From Ophioceras dolichostomum (Eukaryota > Ascomycota > Sordariomycetes > Magnaporthales > Ophioceraceae): 64,000 nucleotides of DNA. The notes below the pieces were generated by a model. The model was not told where the DNA came from. It saw nothing but the letters and a program-made list of their open reading frames with translations, and made no database searches. Shown here one piece after another: positions 46,584-57,839 of the stretch. Made by a program: the position numbers and the translations under genes. The DNA is taken from assembly GCA_003049485.1 (NCBI GenBank), contig PYST01000028.1:124001-188000 (forward strand), in the 5' to 3' direction. Within the stretch, counting starts at the first letter, position 1. Each line of letters starts with the position of its first letter.

Positions 46584-47391
46584 GAGGTGTCAGTTTCTCG
46601 ATCGTTCCGGATTTAGCTTAATCTGCCGCTCTCTTTCTCCTTATCCCTTTTGCGTTTGTCCTGCTATCCTGGACGGTTTGTCCTCCTTTTCAACGGCCTT
46701 GCGTCCCCCCTCCTCCTCTGCGTCTCCTCCAGCAAGCCTTATTTAGGTGACTTCCCGAGGAATTCTCTGATGGCTCTATCGACGGCCGCAGAGCTAGAAA
46801 CGGGACCAAGGCAATGAATGCCGTAGTGGCAAGAAGAAGAGATGCCAAACTCGTTCCTCGAACAGTATCTCATCTTGCATCCCGAGGAGTCGGCGGTGGA
46901 GGATCCGATTATCGACGCAACATCTAAGGCTCCCTTGCCCAGACACGGGCACTGTGACCACCGTCGTCCTAAAATCACCGCCATGCATCCGGGAAGGTGG
47001 GGCTACGAGCCCGGTCCAGGTCGAATGTAGCCCGCCATCGCCAGGCCTTCACCACCAGGTACCTCACACGCCGTCTTTATCGTTTCTTTGTCTTTATCAT
47101 TCTTTCCGCCAACAAAGCTTGGCCCACGGCCTTTTACACTCGTCCGAGAACCAGCTCACCTTGAATCAGAGCGCCGGGATGTGGTTTGTACTACAAGTGT
47201 GTCCTCGCCTTCACAGGCTAAGGGTTTGCTAGCTGCCACGGCAGGTCTCCTGTCGTTTCGGCTAATCTTGTCTTATAGTTACTAGATAATCGCTAGCAAC
47301 GTCTTATATCCCTAAGGAGGTGGGAAGCGCCGCTAGGCGCTTCCCAGCAGACGTTAAACATTCGTCATCATCATCATGTGCCTCCTGCCCT
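46584..47391. other. Intergenic region between the ATPase relic and the SLIP-GC-like gene
   Basis: 808 bases with no supported gene. The short minus ORF at 46739-46984 is unrecognised. A CATCATCATCATC run lies at 47366-47378. Confidence 0.5.
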
Positions 47392-50300
47392 TTACGCAAA
47401 GCTACCGCCTACCTTAGCCTCCACCCGCTCAAGCCTCATTTCAGCTTGCAACAGCCCTTCTTTCACCAACGCAGCCCTCTCCTCTACCCGGACGACCGCG
47501 GCCTGCACGCGGTCTCTAAGGATGGCACTGCCTTCATCTTCAACAGTATACATCATTGACCCGTCCCCGCGCGCGAGTTCCAAATCTCGGCGGACATCAT
47601 CCAGGTAAGTTCTCGCCACTGCCTGGATCTTGTCCGCCGTCTCGCCTGCAAGACGTCCAAAGCGGTCCCTGAACTCGCGGCAGATGTCCTCAAACAGAGC
47701 TCCAGAGAGCTCATCGAAGCCTCCTCTCAGCATCCTTTTCTCGATGGCGTCCTTCCGTCTGCGATCGCTGCCCCGTCCTATTCGAGTGACGGCACCATTT
47801 GAGGGAGGGGCCAACTGATTAGCTTTTCTTGCTACTCTGCAACCAGTCAGGGGGAGAGCTGATCCTTCAGGCAGCGGCAGGCTCTGGGCGCGGCGGTGGG
47901 TGGAGGGGATTCGGAGCAATCAGAAGATACGAACCATATTCGCTGTTGCAGGACATGTAGGTCGGCTCCGTCAGCTCGCCAATGATTGAGGTGCGATGTC
48001 CCGAAATGACGTCTGCCCTAAGTTTTCTTGCGAAAGGGCGGAATTTTGGTCAGTTGACAGACTCAAATGTTTTGCCCTCGCCCCAGGAAGGACTGGGAAG
48101 TGCGCTGTGGTTGCGTTGCCATGAGCCTACCCATATGCGACGTCGAAGTTGCCCCAAATTTGGGCAAGATCGGAATCCAGTCTCTGGTTCTTGTGCTTCA
48201 AAACGCTTTGCAGATGTTGCAGCGTCCCATCTGCCTTGCCTCCCGACACTCCTCCGGCTCCTGCTGCTTCTTCCGGTTCTGGGTCAGCCGAGGTGGGTAA
48301 AGACGCTTGGCTGCTATCAAACAAAAAGGAAAGACATACTGGTGAGTGTCTGCAAAGCGTTCTCCAGGCAGTGCCCCATACTAGCCCCCAAATCCTTCCG
48401 GACTGCGGTGAGGCCATCTGCCATCAAGCCGTCCCAGAGCATCACAATCTTGTTTCTCAGGGGCTCTAGAACCTCGTTGTTCCAGTCGCGGAACGCCGGA
48501 TTGCCGATCTTGGTAGAGCTGTAAGCGCCGTACTGTCGGCAAAATGCCGCATACGTGGCTGGTTCGGATTCCTTGGTTAAAACTTGCCCCAGCGAGACGA
48601 GTTGGAAATGGTTGCCAGAAAGCACAAGACTCTCAGGTACTCACCATGATGCCACTATTGTTCCCGACGTTTATCCACATCAATGTCAGATCATGCGCAG
48701 CGTAGCTAAGCGGAAATCTGCTAGGAGGACATTACCTGCGACCATCCCAGCACCTTTTGCCTCACATTCTCGGCCCATTGCTGGCAGTTTCTCTCTGTGT
48801 TGTTCGTGCGGTCAGACACTCATCCTTTCTTCCGACAGACTTGCCGCTCACTCACTATTATAAATCTGCTCGTCGAAGATCTCGGTCATGCTCTCTTGCA
48901 GGCTCTTCTGCGAGAAAATCTCCGATTCAAAGCCCTAGATGAGTGACTGTCAGGTCAGTCAGGTCAGACAGAAGCGGACATCTCCTTTCGTCACGGGGTA
49001 AAGGAGGAAGGAGCAGAAGCTGTCAGCAAGGGCCGACCCAAACCAAACTCACCGCATTTAATGTAGCTTGCACCTGACTCAGAGTGCTCAGTATCCGCAC
49101 CTTCCCGTCCTTGTCTACTGCTGACCCCTGCTGCCGCACCCAGAGATCCACAGACGCCAGGAGCGTCGGGACCGAACCCGAGACGTACGCGTCGGCGGCT
49201 CGGAGCTGAGCCCTCGTCCCGACCGAAGAGCAGTGCCACCTTAGAGACGGTATGCCGCTCAGCTGGATGCGCGGCCGGGCATCCTCCAGCGGCAGCTTCC
49301 GGCTGTCCCAGTACTCCTTGTTGCTCATGCAGAAGACCTGGAGCGCCTGCCCTCCAGCCTCCCGAACTGAGGTTGCGAACTTGTCGCGCAACCTTGCGGT
49401 TATTAACCAGGTAGCTGTGCCGCCTGTGGAGCTTCACTTGTCAGAGACTTTGAGATGAGTGTGTCGAGAGAGGCTAACCATTTGGGATGCTTCGGGCTCC
49501 TTACTTGAGGATATGTCGATGTCGTCTCTTCCTAAACGCCGTGGTGGATCGATGATTATTAGACTGTGATTGTACTTTCAATCCCGACTGCACGTAGAAA
49601 GACGACCTTACCTGGCAGACCGCAAATCGCTTTCCAGGCGACTTTTCTCCAACCGTTCTTCCCATGTGAGGTTGTCATCGTCGCCGTACTCCTCGATGGC
49701 ACTGTCCATAGACTCGACATCACGATCCAGCTTGTCGAGAACGCTTTGCATGGACTTCAGTTCACTCTCGGCGGCCGTCCTGTCATTGGCCTGAGCCTCG
49801 GCGAGGACCTCCTCGGGGTTGATGTCCTGTAGGAAGAGAAGGGAAAGAGATTCGGATGTTAACCAATGGCCACGAGGGCATCCCAGAAAGCCTCATCTCC
49901 TCCGCGGCGTAACACGCTTGACATTAGACGAAGGCACCGGCACAGGTATCCACTCACGTCTGATTTGGTGCAGATGATCCCGATGCTCGCCAGCTGGGCC
50001 TGTCTCCCGAGCCTGAAGACGTCCTCGACTGCCATGTTATCGACGACCCTTTTGATATCGCACACGGCGAAGATCTGGTCGCACTCCTTCATCAGATATC
50101 TCTCTGTTATCTTGCATCTTGCAGAGTTCGAGTCCCGAAGGCCTTGCCAAAAAGAGCCCACGTCAGTCATAATCGTGCACCAGCCTCGATCCTCGGCCCA
50201 TGAGATGGAAGCCTAGTAGTTGCCCGAGGCTGTGTGCTTTCCCGAGGGATAGATTAGGGCTTACCTGGGAGGTCAACAAGCACCAGCCCATTCCTCAGAA

Positions 50301-52819
50301 TATCAGAGTCGAGGTACACCCTGCGCAGGTTGAGAGATGCAACATGTTTAGCCTACTCCAGGATCGTCCTTCTTTCGGAGCAAAACAAGGGGGGATGGTG
50401 GGTCGTTCCCAGAAGACGCAGCAAGACTTACTCGACCCTTTTGATCCACGGCCATCGAGCACCACCCAGCTTATCTGAGCCTGATACGGACGTCAGTTTC
50501 AGCAGCTGCTGTTTACACATGCTGGCGTCTTGGACCAGCGGATTCGAAATGAGCCTGGCGTTCGCCGCCCGAGCTTTGTCGACCTTCGCGGACAGATCCT
50601 CAAGCACCTGCTCTATCTCTCCGTGCAGGAGAGACCCAAAGCTCGTGAGGCCGAGCATGGCACCCAGTGTCACCTCGGCCACCTGAGCTTTGATCTTGGA
50701 GTCATTCGCTTCCTTGAGCAAGTGGTTGCTGCTGCTATGGAAGTAGCGGTATGCCCCGACTAGCTCCCGCAGCTGCATCCGGATCTCGTCGTCGCTGAAT
50801 TGAACAACTTTGATGGCGTGCGGTCCCTCTCGGCGGCTATGGTACTCCGTCACCACAGTCGTGCATGCGTTTCCACCGCTCCCCTGTGTATTGATTGCAA
50901 ATCGCGAAGATGGCTCGAGCATCAGCACTTGATCCGAGCAGAAGGAGAAGACCAAGAATACCCAAACCGAAAAGAAGAGAGTTTACTCACGGCCCTCGCC
51001 AGCCCCTCCAGGTCCAGAAGCGCGTTGACCAAGCTGCTCTTCCCTGAACACAAAATGTTAGCCAGGCTCTTGTTCGGAAGAGACTACAGAGAGGCTCCGA
51101 AGCAAAACGCACCATCTCCCGAGTCGCCTACCAGGCCAACTCTCCAGGCCTTTGGCCAGTCAAAGACCTGCAATCTGCGTGCGTCGTCCTCAAGGCCTTT
51201 CAAGGCCGGATTAGGCCCACACCCCGTCGTCGACAAGGCAGCGGCTAAATCTGCCAGTGCCCGCCGGATCGGCGCCACATTTCGCTGCTCGTCCCAGCCT
51301 CCTGCGAGCTCCTCGTGGGCTGCCACTTCATAGCGCGGCACGGGCGTGCCGATGCGGCTGGGATTCCGAGAATGGGCTGGCCGGGTGGGGTGGGCTGCAA
51401 AAAGCCGAGACAGTTCAACTGCCGTGGTCGAACTGGGAGCGCCGGCGTTGGTGCAGCCTGATGGGGCTGGAATCGGGTCGCCATGGAGTGACGCTGTGTC
51501 TGACGACATCGGAGCCAAGATGTCCGTGCGACTTGCCCGATCGGAGAAGGGGGTGGGGAAGGGGGTCCCTTGCTCTGACTCGCTCGGAGTGAAGATGCCT
51601 TGATCGCTGGACCTGGAAGAGACAGGCGACTCAAAAGGGGAGACTTGGCCCGACTTTGGCTCCTGCGGCGCGAAAATGTTGTCGCTCGCCCCGAAGACAA
51701 GTAGGGGCCGGCGTGGGGCCGGCTGATGGGACTCGGACCGGCCGGCTTTGGACGAAGGCGGAGTCATGCAGACATTGAGGGTGGCCGAGCTCGTTGCAGC
51801 ATCAGCACGACCGCCTCGTGAGACGAGTACGAAATGGCCTTCAGTCCCGGGGCGCGTCAGCTTAGCCGGGACTTGCAATTGCGTTGGACTTTTCTCCAGC
51901 AGCTGGCGATCGAAGATTGGTAGTCCTCTTGCTGGAGACTGCGAGGGCCGGTAACTGGAGACACTTGGGGGCGTTACGTTGACTGGCGTCGTGGGTAACT
52001 CCTGGCCACATGGTTGTGAACGGCTTCCAGGGGCCCTGCCTGTAGGGCCGTCGTTGGAGGTGGGTGGGTGGTACTGGTAGGTGGACTCGCGCTCGTAGGC
52101 ACGTCTGCTCCCGGACGTGGGCGAGGCTGATGGTGGTCCTGCACTGGTCGATTGGCTTTGGGCGAGACGGCTATTATCATTTCTGCCGTCATCAGCATGA
52201 TCATCGCTGTGGTCATTGCCGTCCTGGTCGCCGCCGTCCCGGTTGTCATTGCCCCGATCACCTTCGTCGTCACCATCCCAAGAATCCCCCGGAGACCCCG
52301 ATCGGGTTTGCCGAGCTCTCGATCCAGGTCTGGAATGCATCGGAGGAGAAAGAGGGTCCATATCCTGATCAGGATCACCCGACAGGCCAGGAGGCGGTTG
52401 CGCATGTCTGGCGCCATGGCGTCTTCCCAAGGCTGTTTCGACCGCCAAACCGGCGAAGACAATGTTCACGTCTCCCGTCACAGTTCCGTGGAAATGGATG
52501 GGACCATGCGGGCCTCCGAAAGCTGTCTCGAATGCCGGCGACGATTGGTTTGACGAGGAAGCCGCAAGACCCCCAGCGGTCCCGCCGGAGGTAACGGAAG
52601 CGACCGACGGGACACTCTGCGGCGGAGAAGGAGTAATATTAGGCGAGCCGGTATATATGTTCCCCGTGAGCCAGCGCGGGATCGGTTCTTGATGTGGCTC
52701 CTCAGCGAGCTGACCAGCAGCAGACGACGGGGGCGGCGCACCGCTTCGAGTCTGTGGAAAGCCCTGTCAGACCAATTAGCGAGTCGGGTGAGAAAGTTAG
52801 GGCATACCTGTCTATCCAT
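47392..52819 (-). CDS. SLIP-GC-like nuclear GTPase (dynamin superfamily), 16 exons
   Basis: Exons: 52819-52808, 52751-51113, 51043-50991, 50883-50432, 50320-50265, 50142-49958, 49826-49612, 49527-49505 (or from 49531), 49423-49053, 48934-48856, 48794-48736, 48654-48645, 48558-48340, 48278-48131, 48017-47935, 47777-47392. All junctions are GT-AG and phased; about 1329 residues. A 540-residue disordered Ser/Pro-rich N-terminus precedes the GTPase domain. G1 is GDSGDGKSS, split by intron 2; G2 is in NACTTVVTEYH; G3 is LVDLPG; G4 is ICTKSD. A helical region follows with ALQVFCMSNKEYWDSR, QLSGIPSLRWHC and LWVRQQG, as in fungal homologues of mammalian SLIP-GC. The vertebrate protein is a nuclear GTPase limiting off-target deamination damage; the fungal role is unknown. 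Exon 8 is uncertain: starting it at 49531 leaves one surplus base near 49392, whereas 49527 keeps the frame. Confidence 0.85.
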
Positions 52820-54389
52820 AGTAAGAGCCCGAGATGGTGGTTCTGGTCGCGATAGGAGAGAAGCGTCTACTTTAAACGCAGAAGCGGCTCGAGGCAGCAG
52901 GAGTGTGGTTAGGTCGTGATGCTGGAAGAAGAGGCAGTAATGGATGGAAATATTCAGATGAGAAGCAGGAATCCGACTGCGGCGTATCTCTACGATAATG
53001 TACGCTTTTCCGTCAGCTGAAGAGCACGTCCCTGGAAAGCCCAAGCATGCATGTGGCCGTTGTTGACAGCAGGAGCGCCCTGCCACCATCCACGCGCCTA
53101 AAACCTGCCGGCCGTTGCCAGGCTGGGCCCAGTTGGGGGCGGAAAGCAACGAACGAGGCTCGGGGCCATGCAGCCCGTGTCCCGAATGTTTCTCTTGCAG
53201 AACCAACGACGCTCTTGATTGTTACATAGAAGCAAAATTGTCAACACTCTCTCTGTCAACAAGCGCCCGTCTCAGGCCTGTGAGCTTAAATCCCAACCAC
53301 GCAAATAACATTGGTGCCTGCAGAAACCAGAGGTCTCGTCGCGGCATCATCAATCGCTGCTACCTCGAGTACACTTGTGCTTTCCTTGGTCGTTCCCCTT
53401 AATACGTCTCAGGAATCGGCAAGGGACGACCGACTACCCTGGGGCTGATCCTACCTGCGTTATCTCCTTACTTCCTACTACTCGATATTCCTTGGCTCTC
53501 CTGCTCTCCTGACCGACCAGTTTGTAGGCGACTTCTCTCATCTGAACACGATCGCAACCAGTTTTTCAGTTGCCTGGAGCCATAATGCCGCCAACGAGAC
53601 GCGCCCAAGAGCTGTATGCAATAGAATGGGACACCAGAAGCATGGGTCAGCTGTCCCATTCTGCGCGTCCTTCGCAGTCTATCGCTTCCGAAAAACGGGG
53701 GGAGGGGGGGGGGGGGGGGGGGGGGCGNNNNNNNNNNNNNNNNNNNNNNNNNNNNNNNNGATGACCGGCATGTATAGAATGATGGTCGAAATAAGCACAT
53801 GCTGGGATTGCTTTCATTTGTTGGTTCTGGCTGCATTCGGCCGTAGCTACATGCAAGCCAGTATTAACGAGCCTAAGAGGGTCGATCTCTGGCGCTCGTA
53901 GCAAAGCAGGCGTTTCCAGTGCCGCCCTTAGCACCCAGAACCCAAACTGAAGCTGAAACACTTCAACACCAACATGCATCAAGGTGAGGAAATGGATGGA
54001 ATCCCCCTGCATACATGGCACCCGCCGGCCGGCGCTTACTGCCTTTTTCGAGGTCTGGACTTTTTTTTCAACATCTTCTCGTGAATGGCATTATAAACCC
54101 ATTGGGCGCCTCAAGTGTAGGTCGCATTCAGGTTTCTGCGTTTATTGAATTTACCGAGGCCGAACTTAGCTGACTTCGTTGAAGTCCCAGTAGATTGACA
54201 TACATTTCGGAAAATTGTCGTCTGGTTTTACTTCCCGTTACTCCCTGCTTCATTTCCATCAACGCCCCTTTTTCCATCAGCGTCGGCTTCTGTCTTCTAA
54301 GGGCAGTTCCGTACAGAGTTGGCTTTTTTGTTTCTGGGTTTATATATATTTATCGAATTTTCGCCCGTTTATCCCTTCCATTACTCGTC
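52820..54389. promoter_or_regulatory. Divergent region between the two GTPase genes, with an assembly gap
   Basis: 1.57 kb between outward-facing starts. It holds no supported gene. The plus frame is open from 54195 into the dynamin gene, but those 65 codons are hydrophobic leader-like sequence and look untranslated. The gap and poly-G tract lie in the middle. Confidence 0.5.
53704..53759. repeat. Poly-G tract and assembly gap (N 53728-53759)
   Basis: About 22 G, then CG, then 32 N, between the two GTPase genes. Confidence 0.9.
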
Positions 54390-57300
54390 ATGAACAACCT
54401 TCTTTCCAAAGAACAACGAACCTTGTTCGATATCATCGATAGGCTCCGATCCCATGGAGTAGGCAAGGTTGTTGACCTCCCAGAGATCATCGTCTGCGGT
54501 GACCAGTCCGCGGGCAAGAGCTCCGTGCTAGAGGCGTTGTCGGGTGTGCCGCTCCCCACGAAGGACGGTCTCTGCACTCGGTTTGTCACCGAGCTGGTTC
54601 TCCGCCGCGACCAGACCCCCAGCGTCAAGATTTCTATCCTACCTGGCCTTGAAAGGTCTGCAGAGGATGCCGAGAAGCTCCATGGCTTCGGTGATGGCAT
54701 CCTGGCCGGCGACCTCCAAGATATTGGAGGGTTTGGAGCAATTATCGAGAAGGCCAAGAAGGCCATGGGCCTATCTGAGATGAAGCGGTTCAGTACCGAT
54801 GTTCTCCGTATCGAAATCAGCGGCCCGGAGCAGGCGCATCTCACCATGGTCGATCTGCCAGGCCTCTTCCGCGCCGGCAGCCAGGAACAGTCGGCAGATG
54901 ACGTTGAGACCGTGAACAGGATAGTGTACGAGGCCATGAAAAGACCGCGGAGCATCATCCTTGCCGTTGTGTCAGCCAACACCCTGTTCAACAACCAAGA
55001 GATAACGGAGCTAGCGAGGAAGCTGGACCCGAAGAGGGTGCGAACCCTGGGCCTCATCACCAAGCCGGATCTGCTCATTCCCGGCTCCGACACTGAACAG
55101 AGCTTCCTCCGACTGGCGCAAAATCGCGATGTCGTCTTGAAACTTGGCTGGCACGTGCTCAAAAACCGGAGCTTCCAGATGAAGGACGCCACTGTCTCCG
55201 AACGCGACAAAGACGAGGAGAATTTCTTCCGTGAGGCACCTTGGCTGGCGGTCAGCAAGGGTAGCCTTGGAGTGAAGGCCCTGCGAAGCCGGTTGAGCGT
55301 CATTCTCCACGCCCAAATCCTGCGACACCTCCCAAGCCTTATCCAAGAGACGCAGATTCGCATTTCCGAGTGTAGAGACGAGCTCACGAAGCTGGGGGAG
55401 CCCCGCAGCACGACGAGTGAACAGCGCCGCTATCTCCTCGTCGTAAGCCAGAAGTTTTCGACGCTGATGCGCGCAGCGGTGGATGGAAACTACAGCGACC
55501 CCTTCTTTGGTGATGCACTCACCAAAACCGGCTACTCTCGTCGGCTCCGTGCTGTCGTGCAGAACTCCCTGCAGGCCTTCGGAGAGCAAATGAAAAGCAG
55601 CGGGAAGACGCATACCGTCTTCGAGGAGGAGGTGCTACCGCCTGCGGTGCCTGCAAACGCAATTTCGCGGGATGATTATATAAAAAAGGTCAGCAGGCTT
55701 ATGTTGCGGAGTCGGGGGTGCGAGCTTCCTGGGACTTTCAACCCTCTAGTCATCGGCGACCTTTTCAACGCCGAGAGCGAACCGTGGCGTGAGATTCTGC
55801 AGTCAACCAAGGATGGCATCCTCAAATCGGTTGAGCTTGCAGCCTCGGAGATCCTCGCGCACGTGGTCGTCGACCTCGTCCGGGTCAAAATTGGCCGGCT
55901 CGTCGACGCCGGAATCAGCAGACTCAAGTCTCGGGTGCAGGAGCAACTGGACGAACTCCTCCTATCGTACAGTGCAGGTCACCCGATCACCTATGATAAC
56001 CTACTCACCGAAACAGTGCAGAGGATCCAGCACAAGCGGCGATTGCAACGGATAGCAATACTCAAGAGAGAAACGTTCACCTCTGTCAGCCTTGAGGCGA
56101 TCCGAGGGGGTGAGCAGTACGATAAGTCCCAGGCAGGGTTCGCTGCGGAGATGCTTGATCTCCTGAGGAAGATCGAGGACACGGAGCCGGACATGACCAC
56201 ATATTCTGCGTCCCTGCTGGTCGATTTCGCTGAAGCATACTATAAGGTCTGTAAGTCCTAAACTTAATCTTCTCAGCCAAAGCACAATGCCGGCGACACC
56301 TCTCGCCATGCTCGTGAGAACTTGAACGCTAACTTTCCCATGAATTGCACAATTGTTAGGTCGCCCTGAAAACTTTCATCGACGCAGTAAGCATGTACGG
56401 GATCGAGCAGCGGCTGCTGCGTGACCTGGCTTCGCTATTTACACCGGAGACCGTCTTCGGGCTTGACGACGAAGCTGTCGGCCGACTGGCTGCGGACGAC
56501 GAAGCGACCATTACGGACAGGGTTAAATGCAAGGAGATGCTCCAGTCTCTCGAAAACGGCCTGACCGATCTGAAAAGCCTGCACAATTGCCGCGTGGCTG
56601 TGCTCGAAGCAGGTACGAAAGAATGCTATTTCCTTATTGTCAAATTGGTGGTTCCCCCTCTTTTACCCTACGCACCTTTCAGAGATTCTTACTAGATCGT
56701 TCACAGATGTTGCTTCCGGTGATGAAGAGTCCGAAGAGGAATGGGAGCTGTCGTCACCCAATAAGGGAACCTTCGACAAAGTCAATGGATTGTTTAGGAA
56801 GCCCAACGAAAAACTGGGGGGTCGAGATGCGTCTCAGAGCGAGACGCAGACAAAGCCAGGTAGTATTTTCAGCTCACCTGCGCCTTCCTCGTCAAACGGC
56901 GGGTCGTCGACGAAGCCAGGTAGTATTTTCAGCTCACCTGTGCCTTCCTCGTCAAACGGCGGGTCGTCGACGAAGCCAGGTAGTATTTTCAGCTCACCTG
57001 CGCCTTCCGCATCCAACGGCGGGCCGTCGACGAAGCCAGGTAGTATTTTCAGCTCACCTGTGCCTTCCTCGTCAAACGGCGGGTCGTCGACGAAGCCAGG
57101 TAGTATTTTCAGCTCACCTGCGCCTTCCGCATCCAACGGCGGGCCGTCGACGAAGCCAGGTAGTATTTTCAGCTCACCTGTGCCTTCCTCGTCAAACGGC
57201 GGGTCGTCGACGAAGCCAGGTAGTATTTTCAGCTCACCTGCGCCTTCCGCATCCAACGGCGGGCCGTCGACGAAGCCAGGTAGTATTTTCAGCTCACCTG

Positions 57301-57839
57301 TGCCTTCCTCGTCAAACGGCGGGTCGTCGACGAAGCCAGGTAGTATTTTCAGCTCACCTGCGCCTTCCTCGTCAAACGGCGGGTCGTCGACGAAGCCAGG
57401 TAATATTTTCAGCTCACCTGTGCCTTCCTCGTCAAACGGCGGGTCGTCGACGAAGCCAGGTAGTATTTTCAGCTTGCCTGCGCCTTCCGCATCCAACGGC
57501 GGGCCGTCGACGAAGCCAGGTAGTATTTTCAGCTCACCTGTGCCTTCCTCGTCAAACGGCGGGCCGTTGACGAAGCCAGGTAGTATTTTCAGCTCACCTG
57601 TGCCTTCCTCGTCAAACGGCGGGTCGTCGACGAAGCCAGGTAATACTTTCAGCTCACCTGCACCTTCCACATCAAACGGCGGGTCGTCGACGAAGCCAGG
57701 TAGTATTTTCAGCTCACCTGCACCTTCCACATCCAACGGTGGGCCGTCGACGAAGCCAGCCAGTGTTTCCGATACACCGCCTTTCAAATTATTCGGGATC
57801 TCGGCGCCGCCAAAGTCAGGCCTCTTCCCCGGCGGCTGA
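54390..57839 (+). CDS. Mx-like dynamin-family GTPase with a 15-copy repeat tail
   Basis: Exons are 54390-56246, 56360-56612 and 56707-57839; introns 56247-56359 (GTCTGT, a weak donor, ...TTAG) and 56613-56706 (GTACGA...ACAG); 1080 residues. G1 GDQSAGKSS at 37-45, T at 63 in LCTRFVTE, G3 DLPG at 155-158, G4 TKPD at 224-227, so GTP binding looks intact. The stalk (about 300-620) and a GED-like part (VALKTFIDAVSMYGIEQRLL, 620-700) follow. There is no PH or membrane helix, as in Mx and fungal Mx-like proteins. Residues 752-1051 are fifteen 20-residue repeats (TKPGSIFSSP + APSSSNGGSS). The tail ends FKLFGISAPPKSGLFPGG, reminiscent of FG nucleoporin segments. The splice restoring AYYKVALKTF supports the weak first donor. 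It is divergent from the SLIP-GC-like gene. Confidence 0.94.
56850..57749 (+). repeat. 60-bp tandem repeat array, 15 copies, in the dynamin coding sequence
   Basis: Fifteen units of exactly 60 bases, beginning ACAAAGCCAGGTAGTATTTT or a one-base variant. Units 2-8 alternate in two types (VPSSS..GGSS and APSAS..GGPS), which gives a 120-base higher-order period. Later units drift slightly (TAATATTTTC, TAATACTTTC, AGCTTGCC). Because 60 is a multiple of three and the unit lacks stops in other frames, long false ORFs appear on both strands. Confidence 0.97.

Noticed and set aside
54195..54389. Upstream in-frame extension of the dynamin gene (65 codons)
   Set aside because: Hydrophobic, leader-like and unlike any dynamin N-terminus; the ATG at 54390 starts exactly where the family does.
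56527..57570. 347-codon plus-strand ORF in a second frame of the repeat array
   Set aside because: The 60-base unit has no stop in this frame, so the ORF is automatic; dynamin exon 3 is in another frame.
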